Assembly (NCBI RefSeq): GCF_000407485.1
Contig: NZ_ASWD01000005.1
Location: forward strand, 62,001 to 126,000
Source: Enterococcus pallens ATCC BAA-351
GTDB taxonomy: Bacteria; Bacillota; Bacilli; Lactobacillales; Enterococcaceae
Length of the DNA: 64,000 bases
Reading direction: 5' to 3'
A program made the position numbers and the translations under genes. Position 1 is the stretch's first letter. Every line of letters begins with the position of its first letter. Positions 22,651 to 30,221 of the stretch are shown one piece after another. The notes beneath the pieces were generated by a model. It ran no database searches and was not told where the DNA came from. It saw only the letters and a program-made list of their open reading frames with translations.

Positions 22651-22668
22651 TTTCCTGGGCTCTTTTTT
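22633..22668. terminator. shared bidirectional terminator of two convergent genes
   Basis: Stem 22633-22644 with 22651-22662 (12 positions, one mismatch), T6 after it on the plus strand and A6 before it (T6 on the minus strand). The six-base loop holds most of both stop codons: TAA for the plus gene and TAA for the minus gene overlap in TTAA at 22647-22650. Confidence 0.88.
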
Positions 22669-24350
22669 AGTGTCTCGATTGTTTGTTCTTCTGGAGTGAC
22701 ATACAGCGTTTTTTGGTTTTCATAGATCACAAAACCTGGTTTGGCGCCGTTAGGTTTGTGAACATGCTTGACTGCGACATAATCAACCGGTACCTGAGCG
22801 GAGTGTCTGAACTTGGAAAAGTACGCCGCCAATTCAGCAGCCTCCAGCAAGGTTTCTTCACTGGGGTTATCGTCTTTTATAATAACGTGAGAGCCTGGGA
22901 TATTTTTAGCGTGGAGCCAAATATCGGTCTTGCGAGCTTTTTTCAAGGTCAATTGATCATTCTGCAGGTTATTTTTACCCACTAAAATTTGTGTACCGTC
23001 GCTGGCGTAAAAGACTTCTGGTTGAGAAGGTGCCTGCTTACGATTTTTCTTGCTTTTCTTCTTTTTCAGATAACCGCTGGCGACTAATTCTTCTTTGATT
23101 ACTTCAATATCCATCGGACCAGCAATTTCTAATTGTGACAGAATTGATTCCAAGTAGGCTAATTCTTCCTTGGCTTCATCAATTTGCTTGTAAATCAGCT
23201 TCACAGCATTTTTCAGCTTTTGATAGCGCTGGAAGTATTTTTGAGCATTTTGATTGGGTGTCAAGGCTGGATTCAAGCGAATTTTAATCAGTTTGTCTTC
23301 TTCATAATAATTTGGCAGCTGGACTTCTTCAGCGCCTCTTGGTACTTGAGTCATGAAGGTTGTCAGCAGCTCACCATCGCGGCGGAATTCCTCAGCGTTT
23401 TCGGAATCCTTCAAGGTTTTTTGACGTTTTTCTAATTTAGTCTGATTTCGCTTAATTTCATTTTCCACCCGTTTGATTAATTCATTGCCTAGCTGCTTCA
23501 CACGGTCTTTTTCAGCTTTTTCACCATAGAAGGCGTCCAACAATAGACTAAGGGTAGGGTAGCTTACAGGCTCAGCAAAGGTTACAAACTGCAGCGGAGC
23601 AAAAAATTCTTTGTCGTTTTTTATCCCTAGAGTTGGTTGCAGTTGATCTGTTATAGCTTGCCAGAAGCTTTGCCAAACGGCCATCTTCTCATTGGGCTGA
23701 TTGTTTAAGCGATAGGCTAATTCATCTGCCGTGTCACGACCTAAGCCTTGGAATTGCTGCTGTAAATATTTACCCGTCAATTCATCAGCGGTAGAAAGTA
23801 TATGGAAAAGTCTTTCTTTAGTAACAGTAAAAGGATTTTGCTGATCCTGCTTAGGCGGTGCGATGTACTCACTGCCTGGCAAAATTGAGCGGTAGGTATT
23901 TTGTGAGTGCCCAACGTGCTTAATGGCATCTAAAATTTTTCCAGTTTGGCTGTTTAATAAAACAATCGTCGAATGACGGCCCATCAGTTCAACAATTAAC
24001 GCAATATCCTGCAGGTCACCTAATTCATTGCGCTTTGTAAAGGTGAAGTGAATCACTCGGTCATTTTCGATTTGTTGAATATCTTCTAAAATGGCTCCTT
24101 CTAAATGCTTTCTCAGCATCATCACAAAATTAGGTGGAGTATCTGGATTTTGATAAGCAATTTCTGTCAGCTGAATACGGGCATAGCTGGGATGCGCTGA
24201 AAGCAGCAGGCGATGATTCTTGCCTTGTGAGCGGATTACTAGAACCACTTCGTTTTCATAGGGTTGGTGAATTTTTGAGATACGTCCGCTTAGCAGCACC
24301 CCTCGTAGTTCATTCACCATTGCATGGGTAAAAACTCCGTCGAATGACAT
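22647..24350 (-). CDS. rqcH: RqcH/NFACT ribosome-quality-control protein (FbpA-like)
   Basis: 567 residues with NFACT-N (MSFDGVFTHAMVNELRGVL...), coiled-coil middle (about residues 285-420, rich in Lys/Glu) and the NFACT-R block with DIWLHAKNIPGSHVII near residue 480. In Bacillota RqcH binds obstructed 50S subunits and adds alanine tails to stalled chains; in streptococci and enterococci relatives are also named fibronectin-binding proteins. It is single-gene, oriented against the AI-2E family gene. A TATAAT-like -10 lies at 24383-24388 on the minus strand. Confidence 0.88.
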   Translation of the reverse strand: MSFDGVFTHAMVNELRGVLLSGRISKIHQPYENEVVLVIRSQGKNHRLLLSAHPSYARIQLTEIAYQNPDTPPNFVMMLRKHLEGAILEDIQQIENDRVIHFTFTKRNELGDLQDIALIVELMGRHSTIVLLNSQTGKILDAIKHVGHSQNTYRSILPGSEYIAPPKQDQQNPFTVTKERLFHILSTADELTGKYLQQQFQGLGRDTADELAYRLNNQPNEKMAVWQSFWQAITDQLQPTLGIKNDKEFFAPLQFVTFAEPVSYPTLSLLLDAFYGEKAEKDRVKQLGNELIKRVENEIKRNQTKLEKRQKTLKDSENAEEFRRDGELLTTFMTQVPRGAEEVQLPNYYEEDKLIKIRLNPALTPNQNAQKYFQRYQKLKNAVKLIYKQIDEAKEELAYLESILSQLEIAGPMDIEVIKEELVASGYLKKKKSKKNRKQAPSQPEVFYASDGTQILVGKNNLQNDQLTLKKARKTDIWLHAKNIPGSHVIIKDDNPSEETLLEAAELAAYFSKFRHSAQVPVDYVAVKHVHKPNGAKPGFVIYENQKTLYVTPEEQTIETLKKSPGN

Positions 24351-24391
24351 CTTTTTCCCTCGTTTCTTTTCGTAGTGTCTCTATTATAACG

Positions 24392-24425
24392 AAAAAAACG
24401 TCAGTGACCAATAAAGGTCACTGAC
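24392..24425 (-). terminator. terminator of pckA
   Basis: A perfect 10-bp stem (24400-24409 with 24416-24425; GTCAGTGACC/GGTCACTGAC) followed on the minus strand by seven T. It lies just past the pckA stop and overlaps the likely rqcH promoter region. Confidence 0.88.
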
Positions 24426-24430
24426 AAATT

Positions 24431-26098
24431 TTAGTTGGCAAGTGTTTCTTTATAAGTTGCCAATTCTTCCAGCAATATAATCAGCTGTTTTTCAGTATCA
24501 TTTGGCAAACGATCATACCCGTTATTAATGGTCTTTCTTCTTTGAATGAAGGATAACCGTGTTTCAAAACGTTCGATCAGCTTTTGGATATATTCAGCAT
24601 CTTCAAACGGAGGAATATGTCCGTCGATTGGCAAATAGGATAATCCTTTCAATGGACCGAATGTTTCGAATTTCGCAGTATCTTCGACAATTTTTTCAAT
24701 GGAAGAAAGGGTATGCTGCGGCGTAACATCATTTCCTTCAAAGACTCCTGTATTCAGCAGGTAACAATCAGTCTGCTGTTTTTGGAACAATTCCAAGAAG
24801 TCTTGATAGTCCTCAGCCAATGGATAGCTCCGGAACGGGTTGGCAAAGGGTTCAATCACTAGCTGATCTGCTTTGGCATTGACAATGTTTTCAGCTGATG
24901 AACGTTTAGTAGCTAAAGTAACTCCGAAAACGGCCGCTAAACAAGGATCATTTACTTTAATCACAGGCGGTAAGCTGTCATCTTTCATAATCCAGAAGAT
25001 ACCATCAATCTTTTCGTCCAGATGATCTACCCGGTTCTCAGTCGCAAAACGGCTCTTAATACTACGGCCGTTACCGTTACGAATGTCTTCGGTCACCAAT
25101 ACTTTGTCGCCATTTTCGTTTAAAGTAACCCCGACGTTTTGGGCAGTAACTACGTAGCTAAGCTCTTCGCTATTGCTAGTATAATCTTGAGTTTTATCAA
25201 AATAGGAAGGTTCAAGAGCAGTGGTTGAGCCCTTTTCTTTAGAGATAACAAAAGCATCGTCATGGACTACTTTTATATCGTATTTGCCTTGGTGCTTAGC
25301 CAAGGTGATAGTTGATTTACCGGAACCTGATAAGCCAAAGGCAGCCATTGTATAATTTCGATTACCTGTGCAATATTGCTTCATGCCACCATGGCAGGCG
25401 ATAAAGCCGTTCCGGTGAGCAGTTGCCCATGCGAGGGTCAAAGTCGCTTTTTTTAGCTCGCCAAAATAGCGTAAGCCCAAAACTGCTGTACAATTATGAC
25501 GAGAATCTACTACAACTAAGCCATTTGGGAAATCAGGGTGTTTCCAATCAGGATCGGCTAATAAATAGATATCTCCTTCAGGAATAGGCGTTGAATTATC
25601 ATAGAAGCCTAGTGAATCCTGTGTAATTTGGAAGTTTAATAAATACGTATATAAATTAGCGGCATATTCCTTAGGCAGCATCAAGTGTGCCTGCATAGAA
25701 AATTCTTGATCCAGCCCTACATAGACATTTCCTTTATAGCACTCCTTTGCACCAATCTGAAAGACTGCTTCACGCAAAATTTTGTCATAATAAGCTTGGT
25801 CTATATCAGAATGGCCGATGATTCGACGAGCCGCTGCGGTTCTACCGACAATTTCGCCATCGTTAGAAACGAGTACTTTTGCATCAGAGGGTAATTCCAG
25901 CTCCTCTGTATACTTGACAGGCAAATCGGTTACGATGACATCAGGGGCATTTTTGGCTAGCTGATAAGCCTCAGATAAGGAAGTAACAGTGGTGACATTG
26001 TTGCCGTAAAAAGCGGTTTCAATAATCGTTCTGGTGCTTGAAAAGATCGGATTTCCAATGGTGATATCGGTCTGTTTAAAATGCTGAATGCTACTCAT
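24431..26098 (-). CDS. pckA: phosphoenolpyruvate carboxykinase (ATP)
   Basis: Interconverts oxaloacetate and PEP with ATP/ADP. The kinase P-loop GLSGSGKST (about residue 255), the metal-site VVHDDAFVI and the RSYPLAEDY region fit ATP-dependent PEPCK. At 555 residues it is near the family length. A GAGGAGG ribosome site precedes the ATG. In lactic acid bacteria it may run towards oxaloacetate or PEP depending on CO2 and carbon source; the sequence does not say which. Confidence 0.93.
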   Translation of the reverse strand: MSSIQHFKQTDITIGNPIFSSTRTIIETAFYGNNVTTVTSLSEAYQLAKNAPDVIVTDLPVKYTEELELPSDAKVLVSNDGEIVGRTAAARRIIGHSDIDQAYYDKILREAVFQIGAKECYKGNVYVGLDQEFSMQAHLMLPKEYAANLYTYLLNFQITQDSLGFYDNSTPIPEGDIYLLADPDWKHPDFPNGLVVVDSRHNCTAVLGLRYFGELKKATLTLAWATAHRNGFIACHGGMKQYCTGNRNYTMAAFGLSGSGKSTITLAKHQGKYDIKVVHDDAFVISKEKGSTTALEPSYFDKTQDYTSNSEELSYVVTAQNVGVTLNENGDKVLVTEDIRNGNGRSIKSRFATENRVDHLDEKIDGIFWIMKDDSLPPVIKVNDPCLAAVFGVTLATKRSSAENIVNAKADQLVIEPFANPFRSYPLAEDYQDFLELFQKQQTDCYLLNTGVFEGNDVTPQHTLSSIEKIVEDTAKFETFGPLKGLSYLPIDGHIPPFEDAEYIQKLIERFETRLSFIQRRKTINNGYDRLPNDTEKQLIILLEELATYKETLAN

Positions 26099-26258
26099 GT
26101 GGCGTCCTCCTCTACAAAATCTATAATATTATAATAGCATTAAAAACATTCCTGCACAAACGATAAAAAAACAAAGTTACTCGAAGTCATTCAATAAAAT
26201 AGAATAAGCTAGTCAAGACTTTGAGAAACGATTATAATAAAATGCAGGAGGGAAGCAA

Positions 26259-26834
26259 ATGAAGAATTTCTGGGTAACAGTGAAGGATAGGTTAACTGCT
26301 GGGTGGCAGTTGTTTCTTCAGGCTGTATCTGAAAACGAGAAGAAATCATTGACGATAGCAGCAAGCTTGGTCATTTTTTCAATTGTTTTTTCGGTGAGTG
26401 TGGGTTATGCCCAAAAAAGTATACGCAAGGACGAATTAAATACCTTGGTAAACCAACAGATTCAATCAAAGCATATCACTCCTTTTGCGTATGAAGAAGG
26501 TGATGCAGCCATCAAAGAGAGCCAAGCAATATCGGTGATGTTTGCTCAGCCACATGGGGATTCGTTAGAGAATGTATTAACGATTTTAGACAATCCCAAG
26601 CAAGAAGAAGAGCTAAACCGGACTTTTTACTATTATCCATTGGTTTATAACAGTAGTAAAATTGCAGAGGTTTATAACATAGATCCAACTAAAGTCACCT
26701 TTATTTTTTTTCAAAAGGGTCAAGAAAAAAATCGCTTTGTAGTGGAGGATTTGAAGGATTTAAATAAGGAATTTGTTCCCGAGTTAAACCGTTTGCCGAT
26801 GTGGCGTTTAAAAGATCAAAATGAGAATAACTAA
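26259..26834 (+). CDS. hypothetical single-pass membrane protein
   Basis: 191 residues: a short cytoplasmic N terminus, one membrane helix (about residues 31-50) and an extracytoplasmic domain rich in Asp, Glu, Lys and Asn. I do not recognise the family. It has a GGAGGG ribosome site and a TATAAT at 26233-26238. The gene is followed at once by the promoter of the Trp-codon leader. Confidence 0.6.
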   Translation: MKNFWVTVKDRLTAGWQLFLQAVSENEKKSLTIAASLVIFSIVFSVSVGYAQKSIRKDELNTLVNQQIQSKHITPFAYEEGDAAIKESQAISVMFAQPHGDSLENVLTILDNPKQEEELNRTFYYYPLVYNSSKIAEVYNIDPTKVTFIFFQKGQEKNRFVVEDLKDLNKEFVPELNRLPMWRLKDQNENN

Positions 26835-26864
26835 AATAATTTCATCTTTTTTTAATAAATAGCA

Positions 26865-26893
26865 TTGACAGCTCTCTGATTTTTCGATAGACT
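26865..26893 (+). promoter_or_regulatory. trpXYZ leader promoter
   Basis: Consensus TTGACA (26865-26870), exactly 17 bases, then TAGACT (26888-26893). Transcription should start near 26900, about 24 bases before the leader peptide. Confidence 0.85.
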
Positions 26894-26923
26894 ATTGTCA
26901 ATATCAAAGAAGGAGTGACATTC

Positions 26924-26980
26924 ATGATGAATACAAACTTATCCGTTCAATTGAATAGCTGGCAAAACTGGCGTAGATAA
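26924..26980 (+). CDS. Trp-rich leader peptide controlling trpXYZ
   Basis: An 18-codon open frame, MMNTNLSVQLNSWQNWRR, with AGGAG at 26911-26915, 8 bases before the ATG. It contains Trp codons at 26960-26962 and 26969-26971, separated by two codons, and stops with TAA at the edge of the first RNA pairing segment. Two tryptophans in 18 residues, just before an attenuator and a tryptophan importer, is the arrangement of a classical leader peptide, in which a ribosome short of Trp-tRNA stalls and changes RNA folding. The peptide is probably without function of its own. It resembles the aro leader peptide at 29965 (shared QLN and S before the sensing codons). Confidence 0.88.
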   Translation: MMNTNLSVQLNSWQNWRR

Positions 26981-27141
26981 GTTGTGTTTATGAATTCACT
27001 TCATAGATACAACGTTTAGACTATCTCTAAATTGTGTATCTATGCGCTGGTACTTTTTGTGTCGTTTCCCGCATAGAGCAATCTATGCGGTTTTTGTCTG
27101 TTTAGGCAACTGCCGCCATTTGTGGAGGTAGTTGCCTTTTT
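26981..27141 (+). promoter_or_regulatory. ribosome-mediated attenuator with tandem terminators (tryptophan)
   Basis: Segments: 1 (26981-26994), 2 (27000-27013), 3 (27032-27046), 4 (27069-27077), 5 (27082-27096), 6 (27104-27119), 7 (27123-27137). Possible pairs: 1:2 hairpin (14 positions, two wobbles); 2:3 (10 perfect, TGTATCTATG with CATAGATACA); 3:4 (8, TCTATGCG with CGCATAGA); 4:5 terminator T1 (9 perfect plus T5); 5:6 (ten pairs, with a bulge and internal loop, 27085-27096 with 27107-27119); 6:7 terminator T2 (AGGCAACT/AGTTGCCT plus inner pairs, then T5). A ribosome halted at the Trp codons leaves segment 1 free, so 1:2, 3:4 and 5:6 form and both terminators are avoided. A ribosome reaching the stop covers segment 1 and favours 2:3, 4:5 and 6:7. 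Pairings are read from sequence; the behaviour is inferred. Confidence 0.85.
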
Positions 27142-27187
27142 CGTATTTAAAAATAGACATTTACTTAAAAAATTGGGGGAATTATTT

Positions 27188-28201
27188 ATGAAAAACAAAG
27201 GGATTATCGGATCAATCATTGCATTAGCCGTGGTACTAATCGGAGTATTTGCTTACCAAATGGGTTCAAGACAAAACAATACAGAAGCTGGCCAGAAGGA
27301 AGAAATGAAGACAGTCGGCATTCTGCAATTTATCAGTCATCCTTCGTTGGATCAAATATCCGATGGTGTAATAGAAGGATTAAAGCAAGAGGGTTATGAA
27401 GATGGTAAAAATATCAACATTGAGTTTTTAAACGGTCAAGGTGATCAAAGTAAGCTAAACACAATGACTCAGCAATTATTAAATAAAAATTCAGATGTGT
27501 TAGTGGGCGTTGCAACACCAGCTGCAAAAGCTTTGGCGAATGGGACTTCTGACATTCCAGTAATCATGGGTGCCATTAGTGATCCAATTGGTTCTGGTTT
27601 AGTAGACAGCTTGGAAAAACCTGGCGGGAATGTTACTGGTGTAAATAACTTGGCACCAGTTGGTCAGCAATTCGAATTAATCAAAGCCTTGTTCCCAGAA
27701 GCAAAGAAAATTGCTTTATTATACTCTTCTTCTGAAGAAAACTCACAATCACAAATTGATAAGGCAGAAGAAATGGCCAAAAAAGAAGGCTACGAAGCGA
27801 CTCGTTATGCGGTATCTTCAAGTAATGAAATCGCACAATTAGCCCAATCTGCGGCTGCAGAGAATGATTTTATCTACGTACCACAAGATAATATTATCGC
27901 AAATGCATTTCAAACAGTTATCAATGAATCTGATAAAACGAAAACACCCGTTTTTGTATCTGTAGACAATATGGTAAATGAAGGAGGAATTGCTACCATC
28001 GGGCAAAATCAGTTCGACTTAGGCGTTGAAACAGGTAAAATGGCAGCTGATGTTTTAAATGGCAATACAGATGCTGGTAATACACCAGTTAACGTAATCG
28101 ACTATGGTGAGATGATTATTAACGAGAAGAAAGCTGCCGAATTAGGTATTACCATTCCAGAGGATATTAAAAAAGAAGCGAAATTAGTTGAAGGAGAATA
28201 G
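27188..28201 (+). CDS. trpX: tryptophan ABC transporter substrate-binding protein TrpX
   Basis: 337 residues of the ABC-type substrate-binding family seen in streptococcal TrpX (Peripla_BP-like core with GAISDPIGSGLV and a C-terminal LGITIPEDI ending). The N terminus is one hydrophobic anchor (about residues 5-24) without any cysteine, so it is a membrane-anchored rather than lipidated binding protein. It contains no tryptophan. The ATG at 27188 has a GGGG-type site; the frame is open upstream to 27122, but that part lies in the terminator. Substrate is inferred from the family and from the Trp-codon leader. Confidence 0.85.
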   Translation: MKNKGIIGSIIALAVVLIGVFAYQMGSRQNNTEAGQKEEMKTVGILQFISHPSLDQISDGVIEGLKQEGYEDGKNINIEFLNGQGDQSKLNTMTQQLLNKNSDVLVGVATPAAKALANGTSDIPVIMGAISDPIGSGLVDSLEKPGGNVTGVNNLAPVGQQFELIKALFPEAKKIALLYSSSEENSQSQIDKAEEMAKKEGYEATRYAVSSSNEIAQLAQSAAAENDFIYVPQDNIIANAFQTVINESDKTKTPVFVSVDNMVNEGGIATIGQNQFDLGVETGKMAADVLNGNTDAGNTPVNVIDYGEMIINEKKAAELGITIPEDIKKEAKLVEGE

Positions 28202-28204
28202 AAA

Positions 28205-29083
28205 ATGGTCATTTCAGCAATTGGACAAGGTTTTTTATGGGGGATTTTAGGTTTAGGTATTTTCATGACCTATCGCATTCTAAATTTCCCTGATATGACA
28301 ACTGAAGGTTCTTTTCCTTTAGGAGGAGCCGTATGTGTAACAGCAATCACGCAGGGAATTCATCCTTTGCTAGCAACACTTTTAGGTATTTTGGCCGGCA
28401 TGTGTGCAGGTTTTGTTACCGGTATGCTTTATACTAAAGGAAAAATTCCAGTGATTTTGGCAGGAATCCTAGTTATGTCAGGTTTAAACTCAGTGATGCT
28501 GTTTATCATGCAGACACCAAACTTGTCATTGCTGGGCAAACCAAAGATTCAAGACTTTTTCACTCGTTTAAACTTGCCTGATCACTATGATATTGTCATT
28601 TTAGGATTGATAGCAGTCAGTTTAATTATTGCTTTGCTGCTGTTCTTCTTTTTCACTGACTTTGGCCAAGCGTACATTGCGACTGGTGATAATGAAAACA
28701 TGGCACGTTCAATTGGGATTAATACAGATCGCATGAAAGTTATTGGTCTGACCTTATCTAATGGTGTGATAGCTTTATCAGGAGCTTTAATTGCTCAAAA
28801 TGATGGCTATGCTGATATCGGCAAAGGGATCGGTGTAATTGTAATCGGCTTAGCTTCAATTATTATTGGGGAAGTATTGTATGGCGAATTGTCCTTTGGT
28901 GAACGGTTAATCGCAGTTGTTTTAGGAAGTGTCATTTATCAATTATTAATCCTGCTAATTATTAAACTAGGACTGGATACAACTTATTTGAAAATCTTCT
29001 CATCGATCATTTTGGCAATCTGCCTAATGATTCCACGCTTGAAAGAAGCGCTAAACTTAAAAACAGGATTAGAAAAGGAGTAA
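28205..29083 (+). CDS. trpY: tryptophan ABC transporter permease TrpY
   Basis: A 292-residue integral membrane protein with about eight or nine membrane helices, of the branched-chain/sugar-type ABC permease family. Features include MTTEGSFPLGGAV near residue 30 and the cytoplasmic loop GDNENMARSIGINTDRMKVIGL, which contacts the ATPase. It begins three bases after the trpX stop. Only one Trp residue (W12) is present. Confidence 0.86.
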   Translation: MVISAIGQGFLWGILGLGIFMTYRILNFPDMTTEGSFPLGGAVCVTAITQGIHPLLATLLGILAGMCAGFVTGMLYTKGKIPVILAGILVMSGLNSVMLFIMQTPNLSLLGKPKIQDFFTRLNLPDHYDIVILGLIAVSLIIALLLFFFFTDFGQAYIATGDNENMARSIGINTDRMKVIGLTLSNGVIALSGALIAQNDGYADIGKGIGVIVIGLASIIIGEVLYGELSFGERLIAVVLGSVIYQLLILLIIKLGLDTTYLKIFSSIILAICLMIPRLKEALNLKTGLEKE

Positions 29084-29087
29084 GCAG

Positions 29088-29870
29088 ATGGAGGCATTAC
29101 AAATTAAACAAGCAACCAAAACCATTCGCAATGGTATCAACGACAAACGCCAAATTCTGCGCTCCGTTGATTTAACCATTCAACCAGGAGAATTTGTGAC
29201 CGTTTTAGGCGGAAATGGTGCTGGAAAAAGTACTTTGTTCAACAGTATTTCGGGAACGATGATGCTGGATAGCGGAACTGTTTCGGTTATGGGCAACGAT
29301 TTAACCAAGCTGCCAGAAGAAAAAAGAGCCAATTACATTTCTCGCGTGTTTCAAGATCCTAAAATGGGAACGGCTCCTCGTTTAACGGTAGCTGAAAATT
29401 TAGGCTTAGCGGAAAAGCGCGGCCAAAAACGTGCGCTGCGGCCTCGGGGCTTATCACAAAAACGAGAGGCCTATCATCAATTGTGCAGCCAAGTTGGCAA
29501 CGGCTTAGAAAATCATTTAGATACACCAACAGGATTTTTATCTGGCGGTCAACGCCAGGCGTTAAGTTTGCTAATGGCAACCTTAACCAAACCAGATTTG
29601 CTATTATTAGATGAACACACTGCAGCTTTAGATCCTAAAACAGCAAAACAATTAATGAAGGTAACTGATCAGAAAATCAAAGAAGAACAACTCACTTGTT
29701 TAATGGTTACTCACAAAATGGAGGATGCCCTAAACTATGGTGACCGAGTAATTGTGATGCAAAAGGGTCGAATCGTCAAAGACTTAAAGGGTGAGGAAAA
29801 AGCTAAGCTTTCCTTGACTGATTTGTTCTTATTTTTTGAGGAAGAGGAAGCGGCAGAGGAAAATAGCTAA
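29088..29870 (+). CDS. trpZ: tryptophan ABC transporter ATP-binding protein TrpZ
   Basis: 260-residue ABC ATPase: Walker A GGNGAGKST (about residues 41-49), signature LSGGQRQALS, Walker B LLLLDEHTAALDP and switch His in VTHKMED. It lies four bases after trpY and completes a three-gene importer. No tryptophan residues. No clear terminator follows before the aro leader promoter at 29902, so read-through into the second attenuator is possible. Confidence 0.88.
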   Translation: MEALQIKQATKTIRNGINDKRQILRSVDLTIQPGEFVTVLGGNGAGKSTLFNSISGTMMLDSGTVSVMGNDLTKLPEEKRANYISRVFQDPKMGTAPRLTVAENLGLAEKRGQKRALRPRGLSQKREAYHQLCSQVGNGLENHLDTPTGFLSGGQRQALSLLMATLTKPDLLLLDEHTAALDPKTAKQLMKVTDQKIKEEQLTCLMVTHKMEDALNYGDRVIVMQKGRIVKDLKGEEKAKLSLTDLFLFFEEEEAAEENS

Positions 29871-29901
29871 GGTCTGATGAACTAAAAGTTCAAAAAAAGC
29901 A

Positions 29902-29930
29902 TTGACAAGTAAATTAAAGAAATTTATACT
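29902..29930 (+). promoter_or_regulatory. aro operon leader promoter
   Basis: TTGACA (29902-29907), 17 bases, TATACT (29925-29930). Same design as the promoter at 26865. Confidence 0.87.
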
Positions 29931-29964
29931 TAGTGCAATCAGAAATCAGTTTGGAGCGATGATC

Positions 29965-30021
29965 ATGCAAACAACTAGACATCCACAACTGAATAATTCT
30001 TACTTTAGCTATTTTAGATAG
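29965..30021 (+). CDS. Tyr/Phe-rich leader peptide controlling the aro operon
   Basis: An 18-codon frame, MQTTRHPQLNNSYFSYFR, ending in TAG at 30019-30021. GGAG at 29953-29956 is 8 bases before this ATG; another in-frame ATG at 29959 is too close to it. The end reads Tyr-Phe-Ser-Tyr-Phe-Arg, so a shortage of either charged Tyr- or Phe-tRNA would stall ribosomes. The operon it precedes makes chorismate, tyrosine and phenylalanine precursors. Length, SD spacing, the QLN-S core and the Arg-stop ending match the Trp leader at 26924, indicating common origin. Confidence 0.88.
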   Translation: MQTTRHPQLNNSYFSYFR

Positions 30022-30184
30022 GTTTGTATTCATGAATTCATGGATGCAAACAATGCACGTTTGTATCTATGATGGCTGAAGAACTTTAAATTGACTTTAA
30101 AGCCATGTAGATGATTCATCTATAATGGCTTTTTTCTTTTAGTAGACCCATTGTAGATGTATTGCCTACAAGCGGGTCTTTTTT
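30022..30184 (+). promoter_or_regulatory. ribosome-mediated attenuator with tandem terminators (Tyr/Phe)
   Basis: Segments: 1 (30022-30034), 2 (30039-30051), 3 (30059-30077), 4 (30101-30113), 5 (30117-30130), 6 (30144-30159), 7 (30166-30179). Pairs: 1:2 (13, two wobbles, loop AATT); 2:3 (13, two wobbles); 3:4 (6 plus 5, AGCCAT/ATGGCT and TAGAT/ATCTA); 4:5 terminator T1 (6 plus 6 with a bulge, then T6); 5:6 (12 consecutive pairs, CATCTATAATGG with CCATTGTAGATG, one wobble); 6:7 terminator T2 (AGACCC/GGGTCT and TTGTAG/CTACAA, then T6). Read-through register is 1:2, 3:4, 5:6; stop register is 2:3, 4:5, 6:7. The near-perfect 5:6 helix shows that the second terminator is also conditional. Inferred function: termination when Tyr- and Phe-tRNA are charged. 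Confidence 0.87.
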
Positions 30185-30221
30185 GTCGATTGAAATTCAG
30201 GTTTAGAAAGAGGAATGAAGG

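Noticed and set aside
26900-27187. T-box riboswitch upstream of trpX
   Set aside because: The conserved T-box bulge sequence and a specifier loop are absent, while a translated Trp-codon frame and mutually exclusive hairpins are present.
26900-27187. TRAP binding site
   Set aside because: There is no regular run of GAG/UAG triplets spaced by two or three bases.
27122-27187. Upstream extension of the TrpX reading frame
   Set aside because: It begins within terminator T2 and has no ribosome site; the ATG at 27188 begins a normal membrane anchor.
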